A stretch of DNA of 64,000 bases from Hyposmocoma kahamanoa (GCF_003589595.1 NW_020654289.1:5449590-5513589); one strand, 5' to 3'; positions 1 to 10,819 are shown, numbered from the stretch's first letter. Translations and numbers: made by a program. Notes: generated by a model not told the origin, from the sequence alone.

Positions 1-2
1 AA

Positions 3-230
3 GTTTTCTGCTTTAACATCTCTCTTCCAGTGGACCTATATGCTCTCCCCATAATCCAGTGCCACAAATGCTGCCGCTTTGGACACGTCCGTGAACAATG
101 CCGTTTACATCCTCGCTGTTCCCGATGTGCCCAAAATCATGACAGTCCCTCCTGCACCATTCTAGATGAAGCAATATCCTGCTACCGAGGTGCCCTGAGC
201 ACCCTCGCCAAAAGCTCATCAAAAAAGTGA
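3..230 (+). pseudogene. LINE ORF1 (gag) C-terminal fragment with CCHC zinc knuckles
   Basis: The frame enters from the left edge and stops at 228-230. It carries a classical knuckle CHKCCRFGHVREQC (CX2CX4HX4C) followed by a shorter CSRCAQNHDSPSC (CX2CX3HX4C). Paired knuckles of this spacing are typical of ORF1 nucleic-acid-binding proteins of I/Jockey-type LINEs, which coat the element RNA. Only the C-terminal part is present, and the open frame breaks before the endonuclease region, so it is a relic. Confidence 0.75.
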
Positions 231-422
231 TGGCTGAGGACAACATCGGTTACACATCTTTACAGCATCTCCAACTCATCGTCTGCTGACACATTCCCCC
301 AAACAGTTAGATCCCCTCCTTCTACCCCAGTCCGCTTACAGTCCCAGATTCCTGCCACATGGCTATGACAGGAACTTATATAATCTTATTACATCTACCC
401 CAAAATCTTCGCAACCAAATGG

Positions 423-1061
423 ATGTTCTCTCTTAGAGACTCCCCAAATAATAATCTCCCTTGTTTTACTAGCCCAAATGACAACCTCTCAGATATATTA
501 ACTAATTTACTAATAAATGTATTTTCTAAATTCAATGACATCATACCGTACAATGGCCTTGAAATTCTACAAACTATGATCTCAAAATTAATACAATCTT
601 TTCTATCTAACAATGACGCCAATCTGCAATGGAACGCCCTTAATATAAAAAATAAAAAACACGAGCATATTTTATTGATAAATAAGTATCTCCCTATCGG
701 TTTTGGCATTTCGGAGACATCGCTAAGACCGGGAGCCCTATTCAGAGTCCCAGGCTACACATGCCTTCGGGATGACAGGGACGATGGGTGGGCTGGATGC
801 GCTCTACTAGTGAAGAGGAACACCACATATTCACAACTCCCCATACCTACGCACTCCAGAGGTCTCCAAGTTGTTGCTATCAGAGCGCAAAACAAATCAT
901 TTGTCTCTGTTTGTATACCCCATCCTAGTCTTGACCTCATCACAAAGCTATCCGTGATCCTCTCATCCCTCCCTTCCCCCCTTATTGTTTTAGGAGATTT
1001 TAATATCCGCCACACGCTGTGGGGATCCAAAGTTGCGACGCCTTATTCCCCACTTTCCTAG
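423..1061 (+). pseudogene. LINE endonuclease fragment (APE-like)
   Basis: A 212-codon open stretch. Its first ~60 codons look like the end of ORF1. From about codon 67 (LQWNALNI) it follows the AP-endonuclease fold used for target-primed reverse transcription: a degraded ISET in place of the usual QET, GYTCLRDD, GCALLVKR, then the strong catalytic block VLGDFNIRHTLWG near codons 190-203. The frame stops shortly after, where intact elements continue with the SDH motif. Substitutions and frame breaks show it is inactive. Confidence 0.7.
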
Positions 1062-1409
1062 ACTTTCTGGATAGCACAATTTATATGTAATTAATGATGG
1101 CTCCCCTACACGCAGAACTTCCCCTCTTCAAAATGTTAGTGCCCCTGACTTAACTTTAGTCTCTCCAAGTTTAGTCCCATCCATCTCCTGGGTTGTTCTT
1201 GTTAATTCTTTCGGAAGTGACCATCTACCTATTTTAATTTCTCTAGGAGACTTTCCACCTAGTCTCACTCCAGACCCTCCCCCCTTACTGAAATACAGGC
1301 TCCAATACCCTGGTTACAGAATTTTATTACAAAACTTGCCCCCCTTTTGTCCCTTCAGAAGCACTTGCCACAATAAATCCTTCCACACCAACTGCTGACA
1401 CAATGAATG

Positions 1410-2690
1410 ACTCCTTTTCTTTTGACGAACTAAGCTGTGCATTTGACCGCTTAAAGGATTCGGCACCAGGTGCAGACGGTGTCCTCTACTCGTTCATAAC
1501 CAGAGCCTCTAGTTCCACCAAAATTATCTATCTGTATATACTATAATTACAAATTTTTTGAAACCGGTAGAGTCCCTATCTCATGAAAAACCCAAATTAT
1601 CATTCCAATCTTAAAACCAGGGAAAGATCCATCTAACTCCAATTCATATAAGCTTATCGCCCTGTCATCTGTTCTAGCTAAAATCATGGAGCACCTTATA
1701 AAATACCGTTTGGAATGGATAGTGGAGAGCAAGGGATTGTTACCCAGAAGCCAGTTTGGCTTCTGAAAAAGCATGGGGACTATGGACAGCCTAAGCATTT
1801 TTACATAACACGTCATAGGTGTATTCTTAAGTAATAAACACGTCATAGGTGTATTCTTAGGTATAACATCCGCTTATGATGACGTGAATCTTCCACTACT
1901 CAGGCAGAAGATGCTCAATCTGAGTATTCCTGCGAGGATGATCAATATCATTTGAAACATGTTCATGGGCCGCTCTATCGCAGTCCGCATTAACGGTTCC
2001 ACAACTCCCTCCCGAATGGTCTGGAATGGCTTGCCTGAAGACTCCGTCCTCAGTCCTCTCCTTTATAGCTTGTACACGTCCGACCTCGACACTTCTGTCA
2101 ATTGCTTCTGCAAAATCTTACGATACGCAGATGATATCGCTCTGTATGCTTGTTCCGATTCTTTCTCAAATGCTGAAGGCCGTCTCAACTCTGCCCTTTT
2201 TTACCTTGACTCTTGGCTCTTGGAACACGGCCTCTCACTTTCAGCGTCCAAAAGCACAGCTATCGATTTCTCCCGCAAGAAACGCCTCCCTGAAATTGGA
2301 ATACACACTAATAGGGAAAATATTGAGAGATAAAGTAACATTTTTGGGCATTATTTTGGACTCAACATTATCTGGCATCCATCATCTGAACTATATCTGT
2401 CAAAAAGCAGAAAAAAGCGCAAACGTCCTTCGTGCACTTTCTGGTGTTCGTTGGGGATCACATCCGTATAGTCAAAAGCTCCTGTACAATGCCATCATCA
2501 GAAGTAATTTTGATGGCTAGGCTTAGCTAAGATGCGACAGAATCCAAGCAAGATGTCTGAGAATAATCACAGGAGCTATGAAATCCTCACCGATAAATGC
2601 TCTGCAAGTCGAATGTCTGGAGCCTCCTCTACATCGTCGTAGACAATTCCTTGCTTACGAGTGGGGCACTGTCAAAAGTTAAATTTTTGT
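1410..2690 (+). pseudogene. LINE reverse transcriptase fragments, frameshifted
   Basis: Pieces of RT are spread over several frames: SAPGADG near 1460, a PSNS.SYKLIALSSVLAKIMEHL-like block near 1630-1700, SQFGF near 1750, GVFLGITSAYDD near 1850, a VLSPLLYSLY block near 2045, and YADDIALYA near 2130. A later stretch (about 2335-2680) has FLGIILDS and a degraded TGAMKSSPINALQVE motif common in I-type insect LINEs. In-frame stops (for example near 1765 and 2520) rule out a working polymerase. A 30-bp tandem duplication sits inside it at 1807-1866. Confidence 0.75.
1807..1866 (+). repeat. 30-bp tandem duplication inside LINE RT relic
   Basis: Two adjacent near-identical units, 1807-1836 and 1837-1866, both containing cgtcataggtgtattctta. 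The duplication is a multiple of three and repeats about ten codons before RT motif A. Confidence 0.85.
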
Positions 2691-3480
2691 CATATTAATT
2701 TTGCCGTATCCAAAGAGAATGTAACCACTACATTGCTAAATCTGTGTCATTTTCATGCGACATCATAAACGACATCCCTCTTTACTGCCTCCGATCACTC
2801 GTGCATGTCGACCGCTAGGGTCGCCATGTCTGTCGTAAGATCCTGAGAATACCAACTGCTTCCGATTTTTTCGAAATTTTTCTACTGTGACAGAGATTTT
2901 CAATAGAGAACGAAAATCGGGCACCTGTTCTACTGAATCATCATCACGTAGTGCCTCTCCACTACTGGAGGCTGGCCGTCAGCTTGGAGAACTCTTCCCT
3001 GTCCTGAGCCAAGCGAGACAGATGTTCTACGCTGGCAATATTCGTCCATTCCCGGGTGCTGCGCAACCACGAGTTCTTCCAGTATGTCTTCTACCCTCGA
3101 TCTTGCCCATCATTATCAGTTGGAGAAGTCGGTACTTTTCATGCCGTAGGACGTAATAATTACTGAATAATTATTTGGAATTCTCTAGTTTGTTATCAGG
3201 TAAATGAGGTGATCGCCTGGTCTATTGTTCAACATCCGCCCATAATTGATGCGCGCCAATAATCGAAATCCAAATGTCATCGATGAAACCATAGACGCAC
3301 ACGTGACAAATGCCTAACACGTGTCGTCTAAAGTATAGAATTATCATTTTTGTGGTAATGTAATGTAATGAAAACAATCTCAATTTTCAAACGCCTGAGA
3401 CCATTTATACACGGCGTGTTTTTACGGGCAGATGATGAGTTTCACGAACGCGCGTTCACGGCGTCGTAGAGCCTTATTAA
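2691..3480. other. Unclassified stretch after LINE relic
   Basis: No gene is supported. The first part may be the degraded 3' region of the preceding LINE, since short arginine/proline-rich open stretches occur near 2890-3150. From 3160 on it is AT-rich and I see no recognisable structure. Confidence 0.4.
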
Positions 3481-3483
3481 CTT

Positions 3484-3593
3484 GTCTCAATTTAAAGCTC
3501 TGAGTAACAATGCAACTGCTATGGACAGGCATGTCGCTTACCACCAGGCTCCCGACTTGTTCGTCCCATCACTTGATATCATAAAGAATAACA
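3484..3593 (+). repeat. Repeat family A (SINE-like), 5'-truncated copy
   Basis: 3' part of the commonest repeat in this window. The recognisable core is 'ttaaagctctgagt..cactgcaact..tatggacaggc' followed by 'acttgttcgtcc.tcacttgatatcataa'. At least 13 copies or fragments in both orientations share this core. No open frame, so it is a non-autonomous element. Confidence 0.75.
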
Positions 3594-3859
3594 TATACAG
3601 CAACACTGAATGTGTGCACGCGTGCAAAGGTTTACTGGCTGCGACTGAATGTCGTTGGAATCGCTTTAACGCGCGTCATCTGCGCGTTTAAAATATGCCT
3701 TGTGTATGGGCTCTAACATTAACATATACAATATACACTAATATGATTCACGTATGTAATCCGTAAACGAACATTACGGTAATCACCTAACAATAAAATA
3801 GATTACATATAACAATAGAAGCGATCGAGGTTCATCTTTTGATATCTCACCGTTAATAG

Positions 3860-4173
3860 TAGTAGTGTATTAACTCAAAAAGTGTATTTTTTTAGAATCG
3901 ATGAAAAACGAATTACTCACATCCCGTGCAAGATCATTATATAAGTATAGGTTAAAATTTGTTACAGACATCTAAACAATTTCCTAATTGTCAAATATGT
4001 TTAAAAATTAAAGGGAAAAATTATTTCATATTTTTAGTAAGGACTGTTTTGGCCAAAATTAGCCCACACAAAATTTGTCTCATGAAATACCTAGATATCT
4101 TTTATTTCTTACAATATTCGAAGGACGGTTTTATTGACGTGTAGAGAATCAAATTTTACATCTTGAATTTTAC
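3860..4173 (+). repeat. Repeat family G, copy 1 (inverted partner at 12.1-12.4 kb)
   Basis: About 315 bp that matches the reverse complement of 12058-12400 along its whole length. Shared blocks include 'caaaaagtgtatttt', 'aaaaacgaattactc', 'aaggact.ttttggccaaaa', 'gatatcttttag' and 'ggttttattgacgtgta'. It holds a short 61-codon frame (3959-4144) whose frame is not kept in the other copy. Probably a non-autonomous transposon of unknown class. Confidence 0.8.
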
Positions 4174-4304
4174 ACACGTTGAGTTACAACTGTAACTGTG
4201 TAAATAGCAGTGCGATATGTTAAAATCGCTTTCTATTTCTCCACTTTCATCAACTTCATAACATCAATAACTTTCGTAAATTTAAATTAATTATATAAAA
4301 ATTA

Positions 4305-4420
4305 ATAGACTGACTGGGAAACCCAAGAGCCGACAGCAATACAAAGGGGGAACGCTGCCAGCATCTCGGGCACCTTCCCGCGGGCACATCCCGGACGCTC
4401 CATACAACGATCGAAAGTTA
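4305..4420 (+). pseudogene. Fragment of LINE-associated C-terminal module (IQRGNAAS motif)
   Basis: Translating the plus strand from about 4315 gives ...PTAIQRGNAASISGTFP..., a signature seen at the end of reverse-transcriptase-linked proteins in many invertebrate genomes. A second diverged fragment of the same module (EVQRGNAVSIMGTFEP) is at 54.7-54.95 kb. Only ~35 codons remain; no RT is adjacent. Confidence 0.55.
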
Positions 4421-4479
4421 TTTACCTACTACTACTACATACGAGCAAGGCGCTATCTGCACACTCGCAAATGTGTGCG

Positions 4480-5760
4480 TGAAGTGGCATCCACATCCAT
4501 CACACTTTCTTGTACGTGGTCAAAGCGGCAAAATAACAAAAAATTCTAAGGCGAATTTGTTAACTATAACCCTTGTTTACTATACTATATCTAATTATAT
4601 TGATATAATAAATCTGTATGATATATTACTCCGCACCACATAAATAAAGAAAACAATAACTGAATGAGTCTCAGACATAAGTTTTCTTACGCACCTCATT
4701 TCATCTTTCACAAAACGAAAGAAACTCCTCTCTTTATCCCGTTTAGACGATGAAAAACAGCTGTACACTGCACAACTCACGACCACTAAAATAGTAGCGT
4801 AAAATGATGTTATACATTAACGTACAAGTTTCGAATGAATAAATGATAACTATATTCAAATATCAAAGCCATCTTAGCGCGAAAACGGCTCGCCGACAGC
4901 CTTGTTGCCGTTCAGTCAATGTGACCGTCAATGTGCGGGACGTGGTGCGGTATCTAAAGCTAGGGAAGGGCGGAGAGTGTCCGTTCTCGTTACTTTCTTG
5001 CACTCTGCCGCGCGGGGATCCAATATTATTCATATATTGTTGACTTCCCACATATCTTGAATCTGAGGCCGTGATTATTTGTTTGTTTTCCTCGTATACA
5101 CAGTCATCGTAATTATCAACTCATGTATGTTCTACTTTTGGGCACGAGATTATTTGATTGTCCTTTGATGTGGAAATTCTCTCAAAGGACGAAATCATTG
5201 TTAATTATTAAGTACCTAACGTAGGCTAAGAATTACTAACACAATTGTGGATTTATTTAGTTGTCTGAATTACATATAAGTAAATTATTATAAAGAAGGG
5301 TTTAGGTCACGAAGTCTACCAATGTGTAATTTGAGAATTCACACATTTTTTAATTTTTTATTTATTTTATTTATTTTATCTAAGAGGGCACAAACAGCTT
5401 ATACAATAACATAATAGACATTGAAATGACATTGGTTAGCAAATAGTTCCCCGCCGATATAAATTAGGTTAGGTAAACAGGCCTTGGTTACACAGTCCAT
5501 TTAGAAAAATAATAAAAAAGACGTAATTAAAAAAAAGGCAAAACGCAGATAAAAAAAAAAGATTAACACGTTGCCGCGTTAGCGACCACACAGTTGATAC
5601 CCAGGTTCTATTGGTACCACTAACCCATTTAATTGTATTCACGTATTTATAACACTCGCAAAACCGACATAAAAAAACCATTACATTATATAAACAAAAA
5701 TGGAAATAATACTTTGTGATCAAGTGAGCCTTTTTAATGAAATTATAAGTGCTAATTTCC
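4480..5760. other. Unclassified AT-rich sequence
   Basis: No supported gene or known repeat. Short open frames on both strands around 4843-5051 overlap each other and have no recognisable domain. Confidence 0.4.
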
Positions 5761-5764
5761 TTTT

Positions 5765-5905
5765 TTTATGATATCAAGCGACGGGACGAATAAGTCATGC
5801 GCCTAGTGGTAAGCGACATATCAATCCATAACTAAGTGGTACTCACTTAGAGCTTTAAAATCTCAAAGATTTGCCACTGCGCCACTGGTACAATTTCACC
5901 AGCAT
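5765..5905 (-). repeat. Repeat family A copy, reverse orientation
   Basis: Starts with 'tgatatcaagcgacgggacgaa' (reverse complement of the family A 3' end) and runs to 'caatttcaccagca', where it passes into repeat L. Confidence 0.7.
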
Positions 5906-6050
5906 AGCAGCATGTAATTTCTCCATCTCACCTGAGGGAAAGTGACGATAGTGTCGGCGATGGAGCATGCGCACGTAAATAATTCCTAATCAGTATCGCT
6001 TTGAAAAGGCCCAAGTTATAGCGTTCAGGGACTATGTATATAGGCAAGGA
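5905..6050 (-). repeat. SINE family L tail, reverse orientation
   Basis: Matches 53878-53980 in the same orientation: 'ctccatctcacc.ga.ggaaa.tgacga', 'cgatggagc.tgc' and 'ctttgaaaagg'. In the 54-kb copy this tail is attached to a tRNA-like head. Confidence 0.65.
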
Positions 6051-6067
6051 ATGTCAGCGCGCACACC

Positions 6068-6145
6068 GACACCCTGAGACGGAAGTTGACAAGTGTCATG
6101 TGTCTGTCATTTCACCAGCACCCTTAGGGCACGTTTATTCGACAC
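6068..6145 (-). repeat. Repeat family A fragment, reverse orientation
   Basis: Contains 'caccctgagac.gaagttgacaagt' and 'catttcaccagcaccctta', the middle of family A, lying beyond the family L segment. It may be the continuation of the copy at 5765 or a separate copy. Confidence 0.6.
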
Positions 6146-6229
6146 GAATTTCAACGCGTGCATTTAATTGTCATGGCAAAATATGCTTTATTTATTTAGC
6201 TTTTACGTTTTAACTTAAACTAAACTAAC

Positions 6230-6312
6230 TTAAAGGTAGCGGGCGCGCGGGCGAGACTGGCTTGTCTTTGGTCTACGCGGCGGCCGCAAGGCGTCCGCGC
6301 GGTTGTATTATT
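6230..6312. other. GC-rich patch
   Basis: About 80 bp of GC-rich sequence (gcgggcgcgcgggcgag.., gcggcggccgc) in AT-rich surroundings. It has no recognisable coding content; promoter-like CpG patch or repeat fragment are both possible. Confidence 0.3.
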
Positions 6313-6359
6313 CAGAGCCGCCACGTGAAAACTTTCGCGTCGTGTCGAGCGCGTACCCT

Positions 6360-6462
6360 TCGAAACCTGAAACGTAGTAATGCTTACACTTCAGCTTGAC
6401 GTCTGAAATAGGTAAGGTACTTCCCTGGACTAACTTTTTCACTATGAGCTCTACTACTACTA
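6360..6462 (-). repeat. Repeat family A 5' portion, reverse orientation
   Basis: Carries 'acgtagtaatgct', 'taggtaaggtacttccctgg' and 'gagctctactac', the reverse complement of the family A start. Confidence 0.6.
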
Positions 6463-7072
6463 AATGTTCCATATAAATATTGAAGCGTAGTAAAAGAAAG
6501 AAAGAAAATTGTTTATTACACACGCATATAAGACACGCATATAAACCGCGTAGCGCTTCGCGCACAGCCTTCGTCTGCGATTTACGTACCATCTCCACAT
6601 GGAGATACATAGGTTTCATAACGACACACCACAAATTAATTTAAAGGGTTAATGTATACGCTTCTATAATAACATTCCGGTTAGTATTCAAATTTCGCCA
6701 TATACGAGGTTTTAAACTAAATATTATTTCATACAGCTACTGCGCACTTGACCCGTTCATGAGTTGTTTATCTACGATATTCGAACGAAATATAATTGTA
6801 AATTATAAATGTAAATAGATGTATATTTACAAAAAGCAATCCCTAGAGTGACTTACTCATTTTTCTCTTCTTTATGAATTAGTTGCAGCGTTTAATCAAA
6901 ATGACGATTTCAAAGTCTTTGCTTAAGTATGAAATATACATGAATTTGAAATTTTACGTTTTCCACCCATGTGCAGCAAGTGATCATAATAATATGCTAG
7001 TAAACTAAATTCCACATTAATGCAAAGTTCGATGGCACAAAGAAAAATTCCCAAACTAGGGCCACATATAAC

Positions 7073-7158
7073 GGTCATTCTCATTCTAGTGTTCACTACC
7101 TAATTTCCATGGCAATTTTTATTTTAGGCAGGTAGCGAACACTAGTCCGAGAATGACC
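7073..7158. repeat. Imperfect hairpin, 29-bp arms
   Basis: Arms 7073-7101 and 7130-7158 pair at 25 of 29 positions around a 28-nt loop. Size and mismatch pattern fit either a tiny MITE or a pre-miRNA-like hairpin. Confidence 0.6.
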
Positions 7159-7327
7159 AAAATTGTACATATTACGGAAACTCGCTTTCCTGAGAACACT
7201 ACAGTACCATAATTCTTTAGTTTCATAGTAAAATGGATTTTATTACTAACAGAATTGAGATGGTTTAAGAATATTTATATTTATATGGTACCTTTTGGTA
7301 ATATTGTGAAAGTATCGTCTACGTACT

Positions 7328-7485
7328 TTGACAGCCTCGGTGGCCGAAATGAATTTGATTATACTATGAACGCTGGATAACGAGGGCCCAGGTTCGATTC
7401 CCGGTAGAACCAATTTGGATTTGCTTTTCTAAATTGGTTCTGGTCTTAGTATTCAGGGAAGTGCCCCTAATGGAAACAATAGCAG
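7328..7485 (+). mobile_element. tRNA-derived SINE, family D
   Basis: Head 'cctcggtggccgaa' (A-box-like) and 'caggttcgattcccggtaga' (B box), then a body with 'aattggttctggtcttagt..tcagg'. A related copy is at 59726-59885. Confidence 0.7.
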
Positions 7486-7499
7486 TTGAAGGGTATATA

Positions 7500-7712
7500 T
7501 ATATTCAGATTTTGAAGGGTAAGGGTGATGGTGAAATTACAGGCACAAGAGATTTGTTAACTTCTGTCTCAAGGTGATGGGCGCAATGGGAGTGCCCCTC
7601 AGATCTTTCCGATTTAAAGTTCCAAGTGGCACTACAACTGTCATGGATAGGCGTGTCCCTTGCCACCAGGCACACGATTTGTTCGTTCCGTCACTTGATA
7701 CCATAAAAAAAG
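7500..7712 (+). repeat. Repeat family A copy
   Basis: From 'ttttgaagggtaagggtg' to 'cgtcacttgataccataaaaaaa'; ends in an A-run as the other forward copies do. The 5' ~80 bp are missing. Confidence 0.8.
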
Positions 7713-7974
7713 ATTTAAAATTTAAGCCTTGCTCTTAAAAACTGTATAGAAGAATGAAGGCAGTGTCCATGGACGAACCCTATATATCACAATACCTGTT
7801 TGGCGTGTTCATTTTGTGACCTCATTTATAAATAAGCAATAACTAATAGTACATTGTGTATCAAGGGCGGTAAATAAGGTGTTACGAACGAGACCCTATT
7901 AGAAGCCCGAAATCGAAGTCGAAGACAATGTTTGTCATCACACTTGCGCGTGAATACATAGTATTATTGCATAC

Positions 7975-8103
7975 AGGATAACTCGACTATAATGCCCCAA
8001 ATAAAACCCTAGGTGATTTTTCTTTTCATTACAGCCATGGCTGTGTAATGAGAAGAAAAAAGGCCCGAGGGTTTTAATTGGGCCATTATAGTCAAGTTAG
8101 CCT
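7975..8103. mobile_element. Hairpin MITE, ~60-bp terminal inverted repeats
   Basis: Nearly the whole 129 bp folds back on itself around GCCATGGC. Left end AGGATAACTCGACTATAATG pairs with the right end read as AGGCTAACTTGACTATAATG. No coding content: a non-autonomous DNA transposon. Confidence 0.75.
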
Positions 8104-8318
8104 GCTTGCAATCATACCCTTTACGTACAAGTGTGGTGAAAAAATAATAATTATACATTATAAACAATATTTGTAATTTGTAATAATAATGTACATCAAC
8201 AGCATAATTACTTTTGCACTCTTACACTTCTCACTTTCACAAACTTTAAAAACTTTCCTGACCATAGAGTTAAATTGAAATCTAAGCTGTAAAACAAAGT
8301 GTAATGATGTCGGTACAC

Positions 8319-8525
8319 CAATTTGATTTCCAACTTATAAGTTGTATATAGTTGAATGTCTGTACCAGACAACTACACAAATTACCAGGCCTCAAACAAG
8401 GAAATCCCATAACTCATGACTTTGTTATACTCTGTTAGTAACGAAATTACCTCCGGCGCACTATCCAAATTGCCCAAAACCGAAACAACTTAGAAAAGTT
8501 TCCTTAATAATTGATACTGTTGCGT
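8319..8525 (+). repeat. Repeat family M, copy 1
   Basis: About 205 bp matching 14905-15112 in reverse orientation. Shared blocks include 'ggaaatcccataa', 'tccggcgcactatccaaat' and 'aaagtttccttaataattga'. Confidence 0.8.
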
Positions 8526-8627
8526 TTATTTATTAAACTGAAGTTTATTTCGTTACACTATATCGTTGATTGTTTACTTATAAAGTAAACTTCTATTCAG
8601 TAATAATAATAGCTCTTAATAGTGATA

Positions 8628-8915
8628 AAGTAGAGCTCCTTGTGAAGGAGTTCGTTTAAGGAAGTACCTTGCCTATTTCTGCCTCCAACAAATAGTAATG
8701 TGCCACGCGTGTTTGTGAAACGCAGTAATGCACTGCGTTCCGGTTTGGAAGGGTAAGAGTGCTGATGAAATTACAGGCGCTTATGTCTCAGGGTGACAAA
8801 GATCTTAGCGATTTAAAGCTCTAAGTGGCACTGCAACTGTTATGGATAGGCGCGTCGCTTACCGCCAGGCCCACTACCTGTTCGTTCCGTCGCTTGGTAT
8901 CTTTAAAAAAAATTA
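8628..8915 (+). repeat. Repeat family A, near full-length copy
   Basis: Runs from 'gtagagctccttgtgaagga' to '..cgtcgcttggtatctttaaaaaaa', about 290 bp, defining the approximate full length. The 3' end is A-rich. Confidence 0.8.
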
Positions 8916-8992
8916 TGTATTTAAGTGACAAAATATTTTCTATTTTTTTTTTTTTTTTATTGTGACTCGGCAAAATGACTATTTGTAAACGA

Positions 8993-9228
8993 CTTTAAAC
9001 AAAGGAGATTCTCAATTCAACTGTGTATGAATGTTACGCGACAACTTCGGTCTAAAAATGAGTGAACCGATTTTGATGTTTCCAGTAGTGGTCGCATTTA
9101 AATTTGAAGAAAATATTCCACCTCTAAGGGTGGTAAACTAAGGTATAAATCCGGTTTCGCGCACTTTCCGTTAACCGATTTCAATAAAACTTAGCAAATA
9201 GATGTAATTCCACGAAGTTTTGAGGGCG
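8993..9228 (+). repeat. Repeat family F ('aaccgacttcaaa' element) copy
   Basis: Contains 'ggagattctcaattcaactg', 'gtgaaccgattttgatg', 'ccacctctaagggtgg' and 'gatgtaattccacga.gtttt'. Ends directly against a family A copy. This repeat is abundant in Lepidoptera. Confidence 0.75.
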
Positions 9229-9580
9229 CGAAATTACAGGCACATACGACTTGTCAACTTATGTGTCAGGGTGACGGACGGGCGCAGTGGCAGTGGCTTT
9301 CAGATCTTTGCGATTTAAAGCTCTCGAGTGAATAGAAGGACAAACTCACAGGACATTGGCGAAATCGCCATTTTTTTTGTATAATTTTTATAATAATATT
9401 AAACTACCGTACATAGTTATTTTTACTTGACATTGGCAAAATCATTGATTATTTCGATGGAGCCATAACATTTAAAAGAAGAAGAAGAAGCTCTGAGTGG
9501 CACTGCAATTGTAGGACAGGCGTGTAGCTTACCATCAGGCGCACGACTTGTTCATTCCGTCCCTTGATATTATAAAAAAA
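9228..9580 (+). repeat. Repeat family A copy split by a ~150-bp insertion
   Basis: Family A runs 9228-9348, stops in 'aaagctctcgagtg', and resumes at 9488 with 'agctctgagtggcactgcaa', ending in A-runs near 9580. The repeated junction word looks like a target-site duplication around the inserted piece. Confidence 0.75.
9349..9488 (+). mobile_element. Short retroposed insertion with (GAA)n tail inside family A
   Basis: About 140 bp between the two halves of a family A copy, beginning 'aatagaaggacaaactcaca' and ending 'aaagaagaagaag'. The flanks repeat (a)agctct(c)gagtg, consistent with an ~12-bp target-site duplication. Tail plus TSD suggest LINE-driven retroposition; the source is not identified. 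Confidence 0.55.
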
Positions 9581-9584
9581 TATA

Positions 9585-10425
9585 TAGTTTTCCGAATTAT
9601 CCGAATTCATCGCGAAATTAGTACTTGCATTCCTAAATTTTTTTGAATTTTGGAAATATCGGTGATTGACATATAACTATAGAAACATACAAACATACAT
9701 TTAATAACTGCGCGGGGTTTCTAAGGAACCGTCCCCTCTGTGAATTGACGCACCCTTTGTAATTAGACGGAAAGAATAGAGGGAGAATTAATTTGGATAT
9801 GCGCGATCAAACGCTCTTTACGACATATACATAAACCTATTTAAAATTTGATAGGCGTCCTAATTAAAGGAGACGTGATTATCAAACCTACTCTAGTTTT
9901 AATGCAAAACGGTTTGATATTGTGTATGCAGGTTGCAATCACAAAAGTCATTGATATCGTAGATATCTACTACTAATATTTTTTTACAAAATAAACGTTT
10001 TGACCAGGTACAGATAACAGGGGAAATAAAATGATGGTTGGATGGATGGATGGATGGATGGTGGTGGTGAATAGAGACAGAGAACTTTTCAGAAAGTATT
10101 TAAAATTAATCATAATGAAATAATAAACAACCTAGATTTTTTAAATAAAACTTTTCAAGTGCTTAAAACTATATATAAATGTAATTTAAATAAATCATAT
10201 ATGTTAACTCTGATCGCAAAGCGAGCAAGATAAAGTGCACTTGCCACTTGCCAGAATTTCAAATATTTATTGTTTACTACTTCGCAATCAACATTTTTAC
10301 AGATTTTAATTAAAAAGTGATTAAACGGAAAACAAAATTGAAATGATGAGTTCGATGACATTTCTTTATTTACCTGCGTATGACGTCACGTGGTGCGTAT
10401 AGTGTTCTCGTTGTCATCATCAACC
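9585..10425. other. Unclassified AT-rich stretch with (GGAT)n microsatellite
   Basis: I see no gene. A (GGAT)n run lies at 10038-10062. Confidence 0.4.
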
Positions 10426-10502
10426 CATTTATACCTCCCACTGCTGAGCTTGGATCTCCTCTCAGCGAGAGTTTAGGCCATACTCCGCTAAAGCGTAACG
10501 AA
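10426..10502 (+). repeat. Repeat family J fragment
   Basis: Motif 'cactgctgagc..ggatctcctctcagcgagagtttaggccatactccgc', a dispersed insect repeat ('ctgggcacgggtctcctctc'). Other copies are at 18044 and 30660. Confidence 0.6.
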
Positions 10503-10554
10503 TTAAAAATATTAAAATTTCCAGATGTTATTTATTAATTTACAATTACACATT

Positions 10555-10605
10555 ATTTGTTAAAACTAGTGTAGTAATTTCACAAAAATATTTTAATGAA
10601 TATCA
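10555..10605 (+). repeat. Repeat family E 3' fragment
   Basis: The 'aaaactagtgtagtaatttcac' word recurs at about 43700 and 54335, where it forms the 3' part of a tRNA-headed SINE. Confidence 0.45.
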
Positions 10606-10712
10606 TGAATAATCGTCAAATAACGTGACATTCAGTAAACTTAATAATTAAAATCATTTGTTATTTTACAAAAACATTGATTGCACCGTCGTTTACATTT
10701 TTATTATTATTA

Positions 10713-10815
10713 ACAGCTTCCGTGGCCGAACGGTTACCATGCTGCTGCCACATTTATTTCTCTTGTGGGTTTGGGTGTAATTTGTGATTGTCTGAGCAAT
10801 GAGTGTGTTGCGTTA
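10713..10815 (+). mobile_element. tRNA-derived SINE family B, internally deleted
   Basis: Head 'cttccgtggccgaacggttaccatg', then direct joining to 'catttatttctcttgtgggt' and the 'gtgtaatttgtgattgtc' tail. The B-box part is lost. Confidence 0.7.
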
Positions 10816-10819
10816 TTAT

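Larger units (their letters stand above)
1..2690 (+). mobile_element. Decayed non-LTR retrotransposon (LINE), open at the left edge
   Basis: Successive relics in the canonical LINE order are readable on the plus strand: gag zinc knuckles, apurinic-type endonuclease, then reverse transcriptase, with stops and frame changes between them. The element already runs in frame at base 1, so its 5' part lies outside the window. The RT thumb-like stretch after the YADD box (to about 2680) resembles I/Jockey-group elements of insects; the clade is inferred from general resemblance only. The 3' end is not sharply defined; unclassified sequence follows to about 3.4 kb. Confidence 0.8.
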
